12,860 nt of DNA from the NCBI GenBank assembly GCA_943325255.2, contig CALPOS020000045.1:1-12860 (forward strand), given 5' to 3'. This DNA comes from Sphingobacterium thalpophilum (GTDB lineage: Bacteria > Bacteroidota > Bacteroidia > Flavobacteriales > Flavobacteriaceae). Shown here one piece after another: positions 7,698-12,860 of this stretch. A program made the position numbers and the translations under genes. The notes under the pieces were generated by a model, which searched no databases, was not told the origin of the DNA, and saw only the letters and a program-made list of their open reading frames with translations. Position 1 is the first letter of the stretch; each line of letters starts with the position of its first letter.

Positions 7698-7896
7698 GCA
7701 TAACGTAATTTTATTTTGCGCAAAACAAATGTACACAATCTTCCAAAATGGAATGAAAAAAAATAAAAATGACAATTGACTTTAAAAAAAAATGTCCCTG
7801 AAAAATACTTGCTTGTCCTCTACTATTTACAATAAAATTATGAACTCCTCGTTTATTTTATACTAAATTGCAAGCTCATTAAAATTCATACCACAC
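7698..7896. other. divergent intergenic region upstream of porX
   Basis: About 200 AT-rich bases lie between the minus-strand membrane protein and porX. Apart from the minus-strand -7 element, the plus strand has only a degenerate match (TAAATTG near 7864-7870), roughly 27 bases before the porX ATG. No hairpin or gene is seen. Confidence 0.5.
7726..7733 (-). promoter_or_regulatory. candidate -7 promoter element (TACATTTG)
   Basis: This is an exact TAnnTTTG match on the minus strand. A start of transcription a few bases downstream would leave a leader of about 20 bases before the ATG at 7697 and would exclude the longer start at 7775. A TTG at normal -33 spacing is not visible, so the promoter is incomplete. 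Confidence 0.45.
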
Positions 7897-9477
7897 ATGG
7901 AAAAAATCAAAATACTTTGGGTTGATGATGAAATTGATTTACTAAAACCACATATTCTTTTTTTAGAAAAGAAAGACTACGACGTTACTACTTGTAATAA
8001 TGGACGAGATGCCATTGATATTTTTGCCGAAGGTAATTTTGATATTGTATTTTTAGATGAGAACATGCCGGGAATGAGTGGACTTGAAACACTTTCAGAG
8101 ATCAAAGAAAAGAAATCTTCAACGCCTGTAATCATGATTACAAAAAGTGAGGAAGAATACATTATGGAAGAGGCAATTGGGTCGAAAATAGCCGATTATT
8201 TAATTAAGCCCGTCAATCCAAATCAAATTTTATTAAGTATCAAAAAAAATCTTGACCATTCCCGCTTGATTTCACAAAAGACAACCTTAGATTATCAAAA
8301 AGAATTTCGAAAAATTGCCATGGACATGGCGATGGTGAATTCCTACGACGAGTGGATTGATTGTTATAAAAAACTACTTTTCTGGGAATTAGAATTGGAA
8401 AATATACAAGACCAAAGTATGGTCGAAATCTTAGAATCTCAGAAAGTGGAGGCAAATACCCAATTCGGGAAATTCATCGAAAGGAATTATGAAGATTGGT
8501 TTGAGACTCCTGTTCAAAAAGGATCAAAAGAATCAAAGGTCGACAAACCCATCCTTTCCCATCAGTTGTTTCGTGAATTGGTAGTTCCAGAATTAACCAA
8601 AAAAGACAAATCAATTTTGTTTGTGGTTATTGATAATTTGCGATATGATCAGTGGAAGGTGATCGAAAATGTCGTTGCAAATCACTATAAATTAGAAAAA
8701 GAAGTTCCTTATTATGCGATTCTTCCTACCGCGACACAATATGCAAGAAATGCCATTTTTTCGGGATTGACACCACTTGAAATGGAAAAAAAATTTCCGC
8801 AATACTGGAAGAATGATGTAGAAGAAGGTGGAAAAAACTTATATGAAGCTGAATTCTTGGAAGCACACTTGAAAAGATTGGGTTTAAACATCAAACAGGA
8901 ATATTTTAAAATCACCAATTTAGCTAATGGAAAAAAATTAGCGGATAATTTTAAGGCGCTAAAAGATAATCAGTTGGTAACAGTGGTTTACAATTTTGTA
9001 GACATGTTGTCTCATGCCAAGACTGAAATGGATGTGGTTAAGGAATTGGCTTCGGATGATAAAGCATATCGCTCCTTAACTTTAAGTTGGTTCAAAAACT
9101 CGCCTTTGTTAGAAATCATCCAGCAAGCTCAAAAAATGGGCTTCAAGTTGATTATTACGACCGATCACGGCACAATCAATGTCAAAAATCCTTCAAAAGT
9201 CATTGGTGATAAGAATACAAGTCTGAACCTTCGATATAAAACTGGAAGGAGTCTAACTTACGAAGAACGAGATGTATATGCGGTAAAAGATCCAAAAAAA
9301 ATTGGACTACCGGCAATCAATATGAGTAGTTCGTATATCTTTGCCAAAAATGATTATTTCCTAGCGTATGTGAACAACTATAATCACTACGTGAGCTACT
9401 ATCGAAATACCTATCAACACGGTGGGATTTCGTTAGAAGAAATGATTATTCCTTTTATGATTTTTAATCCAAAATAG
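7897..9477 (+). CDS. porX: PorX: response regulator with PglZ (alkaline-phosphatase fold) output domain, T9SS regulator
   Basis: PorX is the response regulator that, with the sensor PorY and an ECF sigma factor (SigP) in Porphyromonas, controls type IX secretion genes. Residues 1-120 form a receiver domain with acidic pocket D10/D11, phosphoacceptor Asp54 in FLDENMPG, Thr82 and Lys104. Residues 125-205 are helical. Residues of about 210-526 form the PglZ domain, a zinc enzyme fold of the alkaline phosphatase superfamily. Likely metal ligands are Asp246 (VIDNLRYDQW), Asp369 and His373 (VDMLSHAK), Asp423 and His424 (TTDHG) and His508 (QHGG). By analogy with the PTxT motif of phosphodiesterases, the nucleophile would be Thr280 in PTATQYARN. 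Length (526) and domain order match known PorX. Neither porY nor sigP is in the window. tsaE starts 5 bases after the stop. Confidence 0.93.
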   Translation: MEKIKILWVDDEIDLLKPHILFLEKKDYDVTTCNNGRDAIDIFAEGNFDIVFLDENMPGMSGLETLSEIKEKKSSTPVIMITKSEEEYIMEEAIGSKIADYLIKPVNPNQILLSIKKNLDHSRLISQKTTLDYQKEFRKIAMDMAMVNSYDEWIDCYKKLLFWELELENIQDQSMVEILESQKVEANTQFGKFIERNYEDWFETPVQKGSKESKVDKPILSHQLFRELVVPELTKKDKSILFVVIDNLRYDQWKVIENVVANHYKLEKEVPYYAILPTATQYARNAIFSGLTPLEMEKKFPQYWKNDVEEGGKNLYEAEFLEAHLKRLGLNIKQEYFKITNLANGKKLADNFKALKDNQLVTVVYNFVDMLSHAKTEMDVVKELASDDKAYRSLTLSWFKNSPLLEIIQQAQKMGFKLIITTDHGTINVKNPSKVIGDKNTSLNLRYKTGRSLTYEERDVYAVKDPKKIGLPAINMSSSYIFAKNDYFLAYVNNYNHYVSYYRNTYQHGGISLEEMIIPFMIFNPK

Positions 9478-9482
9478 CTAGT

Positions 9483-9890
9483 TTGAAAATTGTTTTTTCA
9501 TTAGATGAAATTAGTGCCGTGTCGAAGATGATTCTGGCACAAAACCCCAAAAAAGTAATTCTTTTTTACGGTGAGATGGGAGCTGGTAAAACCACGTTAA
9601 TCAAAGCCTTAGCGAAATCTCTCGGTGCATCTGATCCTACTAGCAGTCCAACATTTTCATTGGTAAATGAATACCAAATAGACGAAGAAAATGCTTTATA
9701 CCACTTTGACGTATATCGTCTGAAGAGTGAATCCGAAGCTTACGATATAGGTATCGAGGAGTATCTTTATTCTGGACATTGGTGCTTTATTGAATGGGCT
9801 GAAAAAATACCGACTATAATTCCAAATGAGCACAGTGTCATTAGGATTAATGTAATCTCAGATTTGGAACGAGAAGTGGAATTTATCTAA
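9483..9890 (+). CDS. tsaE: TsaE, ATPase of the tRNA threonylcarbamoyladenosine (t6A) modification complex
   Basis: TsaE is the P-loop ATPase that works with TsaB and TsaD to place t6A at position 37 of ANN-decoding tRNAs in the cytosol. The 135-residue length fits the family. Walker A GEMGAGKTT is at 30-38, the switch-like SSPTFSLVNEY at 54-64, HFDVYRL at 74-80 (the conserved acidic residue is Asp76) and FIEWAEK at 102-108. The start is a TTG at 9483: the N-terminal strand KIVFSLDEI fits the family, there is no in-frame ATG before it, and the next ATG would remove the first strand and helix. It begins 5 bases after the porX stop and is very probably co-transcribed with porX and translated by coupling. 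An essential housekeeping gene behind the T9SS regulator may restrict how the operon is shut down. Confidence 0.92.
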   Translation: MKIVFSLDEISAVSKMILAQNPKKVILFYGEMGAGKTTLIKALAKSLGASDPTSSPTFSLVNEYQIDEENALYHFDVYRLKSESEAYDIGIEEYLYSGHWCFIEWAEKIPTIIPNEHSVIRINVISDLEREVEFI

Positions 9891-9926
9891 AAATTAATGT
9901 GATTTTTTATATCTCTTACTGAAAAG

Positions 9927-9957
9927 TTGGGTACATGTTCACTTTTTCATAACTTAG
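9927..9957 (+). promoter_or_regulatory. candidate promoter for the Ald-like gene (TTG-N20-TAACTTAG)
   Basis: TTG at 9927-9929 and TAACTTAG at 9950-9957 (one mismatch to TAnnTTTG) are 20 bases apart, within the normal Bacteroidota spacing. They lie 23 bases before the ATG at 9981. A second weak -7, TAGTATTG, lies at 9966-9973. Confidence 0.4.
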
Positions 9958-9980
9958 ACCGAAAATAGTATTGTAGCATT

Positions 9981-11174
9981 ATGGGATTGACTCCATTTAC
10001 CAAACAACAATTGCTTCCTCAAGAGGAAAAACTTGAAATTGCAAGACACAAAAGTGAACTCTTCATTGGAATTCCAAAAGAAACAAGTTACCAAGAACGT
10101 CGAATTTGTTTAACGCCAGACGCTGTTAACTCCTTAACTTCTCACGGTCATCGGGTGATGCTTGAATCTGGCGCTGGTTTGAGTTCTAGCTATACAGACA
10201 AAGAGTACAGCGATGCTGGAGCGGAAATTACAAATGATACTGCCAAAGTACTCAGTTGTCCCATGCTCTTAAAGGTAGAGCCTCTGACTATGGCAGAAGT
10301 AAAATTAGTAAATCCCCAAACGATTGTAATTTCCGCCATCCAATTAAAAACAAGAAAAAAGGAATATTTTGAAGCATTAGCGAAAAAGAAAATCACCGCT
10401 TTGGCTTTCGAATATATCAAAGATGAAGATGGCTCCTATCCTGCAGTAAAATCACTAAGTGAAATTGCAGGAACTGCCTCAATTTTGGTCGCTGCAGAAT
10501 TAATGATCAATAATCAATTCGGAAAAGGACTTTTATTTGGAAATATTACTGGTGTTCCTCCGACGGATGTTGTTATATTAGGAGCTGGAACCGTCGGCGA
10601 ATTTGCTGCAAAAACGGCACTGGGACTCGGTGCCAACGTCAAGGTATTCGATAACTCGATTACCAAACTACGCCGTTTACAAAATAATTTAAGTCAACGG
10701 ATTTTCACTTCCACCATTCAACCCAAAGCATTATTAAAAGCGCTTCGCCGCTGTGATGTAGCCATTGGAGCAATGCGCGGTAAAGATCGTTGTCCAGTTG
10801 TCGTAACGGAAAGCATGCTTGAATTTATGAAGAAGGGCGCAGTCATTGTTGATGTAAGTATTGACACTGGCGGATGTTTTGAATCTTCCGAAATTACCAC
10901 ACACGAAAAACCAACTTTTATTAAACACGATGTAATACATTATTGTGTACCTAATATTCCATCTCGATACTCGAAAACGGCATCGTTGTCCATCAGCAAT
11001 ATTATTACGCCATATCTCCTTCAAATTGCGGAAGACGGTGGAATCGAAAGTGCTATAAGATGCAACAAAGGCCTCAAAAACGGCGTTTATTTATATCACG
11101 GAATATTGACCAACAAAGCCATTGGTGACTGGTTTGACTTACCAGATAGCGACATCAATTTAATTGTATTTTAA
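9981..11174 (+). CDS. alanine dehydrogenase / transhydrogenase-family protein with altered substrate site
   Basis: This 397-residue cytosolic protein belongs to the family of alanine dehydrogenase and the PntA N-terminal part. A 27-residue N-terminal extension precedes the usual GIPKE start. The fold is well kept: the arginine of the ERR-LTP motif (Arg41), the Rossmann loop GAGTVG (201-206) with Asp224 after it, and VIVDVSIDTGG (288-298) with the family aspartate Asp295. By comparison with mycobacterial Ald from memory, catalytic positions differ. KVKEP reads KVEP (98-101), so the Lys75 position is missing or shifted. The TF/YLHL segment reads SAIQL (118-122), with His96 replaced by Gln121, and IAYE reads LAFE (Tyr to Phe143). 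NAD binding is likely retained, but L-alanine deamination is doubtful. Annotation as ald would be by homology only, so no symbol is given. A promoter-like site precedes the gene. Confidence 0.82.
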   Translation: MGLTPFTKQQLLPQEEKLEIARHKSELFIGIPKETSYQERRICLTPDAVNSLTSHGHRVMLESGAGLSSSYTDKEYSDAGAEITNDTAKVLSCPMLLKVEPLTMAEVKLVNPQTIVISAIQLKTRKKEYFEALAKKKITALAFEYIKDEDGSYPAVKSLSEIAGTASILVAAELMINNQFGKGLLFGNITGVPPTDVVILGAGTVGEFAAKTALGLGANVKVFDNSITKLRRLQNNLSQRIFTSTIQPKALLKALRRCDVAIGAMRGKDRCPVVVTESMLEFMKKGAVIVDVSIDTGGCFESSEITTHEKPTFIKHDVIHYCVPNIPSRYSKTASLSISNIITPYLLQIAEDGGIESAIRCNKGLKNGVYLYHGILTNKAIGDWFDLPDSDINLIVF

Positions 11175-11195
11175 AGCATCTTTACTTTACATTTG
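11164..11195 (+). promoter_or_regulatory. strong Bacteroidota-type promoter (TTG-N21-TACATTTG)
   Basis: A TTG at 11164-11166, overlapping the last codons of the Ald-like gene, and an exact TAnnTTTG (TACATTTG, 11188-11195) are 21 bases apart. The ATG of the next gene is at 11211, which would leave a leader of about 10 bases. This is the best full -33/-7 pair I found. Confidence 0.6.
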
Positions 11196-11210
11196 CAAAA
11201 AAATTAAAAC

Positions 11211-11591
11211 ATGAGATTACGCTATCGTTTTGCCTACTACTTAATCGGATTCACATTTGGATTATTCTTCGTCACAGCAATGTTTATGGGAAAAGATACG
11301 CGTTGCAACTACTTTCCCAATGCTCGTGTTTTGAACGACTTGAGAAACAAACCATTTGCTTATTCTGATGAAGCTTCAGTAATTCTTGATCAAGGATGGA
11401 TTGACTCAACTGACATTAAGAATTCACTTACCTACGGTGATGTCGACTTTGATCAAAGTAATGTACAAGTTGGAAGTGGAAAGCGTTATATTATTGAGGG
11501 TAAAACAGTTAAAAATCAAGTTGTTTTACTGGAAGTAATTAATTACAGTGATAAAGCGGTCTTAAAAGATATTATTAAAGTGAAGAAATAA
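11211..11591 (+). CDS. small single-pass membrane protein, DUF4258-like
   Basis: This 126-residue protein has one N-terminal hydrophobic helix (about residues 8-26) and a soluble domain facing one side of the membrane. The C-terminal strands, KRYIIEGKTVKNQVVLLEVI (91-110) followed by KAVLKDI, resemble DUF4258, a small alpha/beta domain with no proven activity. The middle part, VILDQGWIDSTDIKNSLTYG, has the helix-turn expected ahead of it. The gene has its own promoter-like sequence 16 bases upstream and stands 36 bases after the Ald-like gene, so it may be expressed independently. I cannot assign a function. Confidence 0.68.
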   Translation: MRLRYRFAYYLIGFTFGLFFVTAMFMGKDTRCNYFPNARVLNDLRNKPFAYSDEASVILDQGWIDSTDIKNSLTYGDVDFDQSNVQVGSGKRYIIEGKTVKNQVVLLEVINYSDKAVLKDIIKVKK

Positions 11592-11913
11592 ATTGAACTT
11601 CATCCCTTTTTTAAAAATTGTCTAACCGCAATTTGGTTCATTTTCCTTCTTATTTGATCTTTTTTTTGATTTTCACCATGTTCTTTATTGTGGGTGGAAA
11701 CTATGCTTCTGGATGTGAAAACATAATGGACATTGATCCCACATCAACTGGCAGTTCACATTAATTTTGCAACGCTGGTAATAGCGTATGAGGAATTATT
11801 TATTTTTTAATAGAATACTATTTATTTATACAAAACGAGAAATAATATCATCTAACTATTTTGATTTAGAGATAATTAAACTAAATTTACTTCCAATGAA
11901 TTAAACTGACATC
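11592..11913. other. 322-base stretch without a confident gene
   Basis: This is AT-rich DNA between the DUF4258-like gene and the reprolysin-like protease gene. Its first half contains an open frame (11615-11764) that might be a tiny membrane protein. A five-base inverted repeat, ACGCT/AGCGT (11772-11787), lies after it, with a T-run only well downstream. The second half is very AT-rich and should contain the protease promoter, for which I see only degenerate -7 matches. Confidence 0.6.
11618..11764 (+). CDS. doubtful small membrane peptide or gene remnant
   Basis: An open frame from TTG 11618 (later possible starts are TTG 11633 and ATG 11678) ends at TAA 11762-11764. It would encode up to 48 residues: a hydrophobic helix (YLIFFLIFTMFFIVGG) followed by NYASGCENIMDIDPTSTGSS. 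The signal-anchor-like helix with a short polar, cysteine-containing tail looks more like protein than noise, but there is no good start codon or ribosome site. It may be the broken end of an older gene. Confidence 0.25.
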   Translation: MSNRNLVHFPSYLIFFLIFTMFFIVGGNYASGCENIMDIDPTSTGSSH

Positions 11914-12860
11914 ATGAGAAATCTATTAATACTATTTTTCGTTTTTATTTTTTTTAACAGTTTTGGACAAAATGCTTTGTGGAATAAGGTTTCTCAAGAA
12001 GCAACAAAGTCATTAACTAAAATGGATCGTGCTTCGATGCCATCTAAGTTTGAATTGTATTCTTTAAATTTAGATGTGCTTAAATCCCGTTTGTCACAAG
12101 CACCCATAGATTCTAGCACATCTTCTTCTAATGTTATTATTCCTTTTCCAAATCCCAAAGGAGAATTGGAAGACTATAGAATTTACGAAGCTGCTATTAT
12201 GGAGAAAGGATTAGCAGATAAATTTCCAAACTTAAAAACATACACAGGAAAAAGTATTAAGAATCCTGCCGAAACGTTACGATTTAGTATCACGGTTTTT
12301 GGTTTACATGTCATGTCAATTTCTGGTGAAAACGGAACTTTTTATATTGATACGTATACCAAAGATCTGAGCAATTATATTGTTTATAGAAGACAAGATA
12401 TAAGCGCAACTAAATCTTTTCATTGTGGTGTTATCGACTCGTCTTCCGAAGAGGTTAGATCGATTGAAGGTGCTATTCAAAACAGAGCAAGTGATGGTTT
12501 TTTTAGAACGTATCGTTTAGCAATGGCGTGTACGATTGAGTATGCAGCTTTTCATATCACTGCGGCTGGATTAGGCAGCGGAACTTTGGCTCAAAAGAAA
12601 GCAGCTGTTTTATCGGCGATGGTCATTACAATGGCCCGTGTTAATGGTGTTTTTGAAAATGATATGTCATTAAGAATGAACTTAGTTGCCAACAATGATT
12701 TGATTATTTTTGTTGATTCAGATGGTTTCGATAATGCAAATTCTAGCACATTAATTAATCAAAGTCAAACTGTAATTGATGGTGCTATTGGTTCTGCAAA
12801 TTATGATATAGGTCATACCGTAAGTACAGGTGGTGGTGGTCTTGCTCAATTGAACTCACC
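11914..12860 (+). CDS. secreted reprolysin-like zinc metalloprotease, N-terminal part (3' end outside window)
   Basis: The frame opens at ATG 11914 and is still open at the window edge (315 full codons). Residues 1-19 form a signal peptide ending near FGQ. Residues of about 20-190 form a propeptide-like region (LWNKVSQEATK, then FPNPKGELEDYRIYEA and a FPNLKTYTGKSI strand typical of these precursors). From about 197 (FFRTYRLAMACTIEYAAFH) the metzincin/reprolysin-like catalytic domain begins, with AQKKAAVLSAMVITMARVNG (226-245), LIIFVDSDGFDN and NYDIGHTVSTGGGGLAQL near the edge. The zinc motif HEXXHxxGxxH is expected beyond the window and is not seen. Flavobacterial members often end in adhesion domains and a T9SS sorting domain, so this is a probable T9SS client; that is inference. 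Confidence 0.85.
   Translation, partial: MRNLLILFFVFIFFNSFGQNALWNKVSQEATKSLTKMDRASMPSKFELYSLNLDVLKSRLSQAPIDSSTSSSNVIIPFPNPKGELEDYRIYEAAIMEKGLADKFPNLKTYTGKSIKNPAETLRFSITVFGLHVMSISGENGTFYIDTYTKDLSNYIVYRRQDISATKSFHCGVIDSSSEEVRSIEGAIQNRASDGFFRTYRLAMACTIEYAAFHITAAGLGSGTLAQKKAAVLSAMVITMARVNGVFENDMSLRMNLVANNDLIIFVDSDGFDNANSSTLINQSQTVIDGAIGSANYDIGHTVSTGGGGLAQLNS

Noticed and set aside
7698..7775. Longer start (7775) for the four-helix membrane protein
   Set aside because: An exact -7 element at 7726-7733 lies inside this extension, so transcription probably starts after it; MDSVAQYF at 7697 is the better start.
7897..9477. PglZ domain as a sign of a BREX or Pgl phage-defence system
   Set aside because: The PglZ domain is fused to an intact receiver domain, the architecture of PorX, and no BREX genes (BrxL, PglX methyltransferase, BrxC) are nearby.
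10734..11024. Minus-strand 96-residue frame inside the Ald-like gene
   Set aside because: It is antisense to well-conserved Rossmann-domain coding sequence and has no family features.
11772..11787. Inverted repeat ACGCT/AGCGT as a terminator
   Set aside because: The stem is only five pairs and no T-run follows directly; it is too weak to call.
1..12860. CRISPR arrays, insertion sequences, tRNA or rRNA genes, attachment sites
   Set aside because: No regularly spaced repeats, transposase-like frames, cloverleaf-forming or rRNA-like segments were seen on either strand.

Overview
The window looks like chromosomal DNA of a member of the Bacteroidota, most likely a Flavobacteriaceae close to Flavobacterium. 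The sequence is AT-rich, and several start regions carry the phylum's TAnnTTTG -7 promoter element instead of a clear Shine-Dalgarno. It also holds clade-typical genes: the type IX secretion (T9SS) regulator porX, a secreted protein with a T9SS C-terminal sorting domain, a reprolysin-like secreted protease and a DUF4199 membrane protein. Species assignment is inference only.

Layout. Bases 1-780 are the 3' end of clpB, followed by a long near-perfect palindrome. Bases 955-2528 hold a plus-strand group: a secreted TonB_C-like protein, a membrane-anchored LuxR-type regulator whose frame is cut by a single in-frame TAA, and a DUF4199 membrane protein. A bidirectional terminator at about 2527-2559 separates this group from a minus-strand block (2574-7697). 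Read in the direction of transcription, that block contains a four-helix membrane protein of unknown function, a PKD/T9SS-sorted secreted protein, a VTT (SNARE-associated/DedA-like) membrane protein, a possible 64-residue membrane protein and a secreted M1 zinc peptidase. The plus strand resumes with porX, tsaE (5 bases after porX, TTG start), an alanine-dehydrogenase-like gene and a DUF4258-like small membrane protein. After 322 bases with no confident gene comes the 5' part of a reprolysin-like secreted metalloprotease that runs off the end.

How they relate. PorX regulates T9SS genes. The window also encodes one certain T9SS client (5852-7165) and one probable client (11914-end), but sorting-domain proteins are common in this clade and no operon link is implied. 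tsaE is probably co-transcribed with porX. No mobile element, CRISPR array, tRNA or rRNA was seen, and I found no convincing new multi-gene system. The two observations most worth following are the Ald homologue, which has lost or changed the classical substrate-site residues while keeping its NAD fold, and the nonsense-interrupted membrane LuxR regulator.
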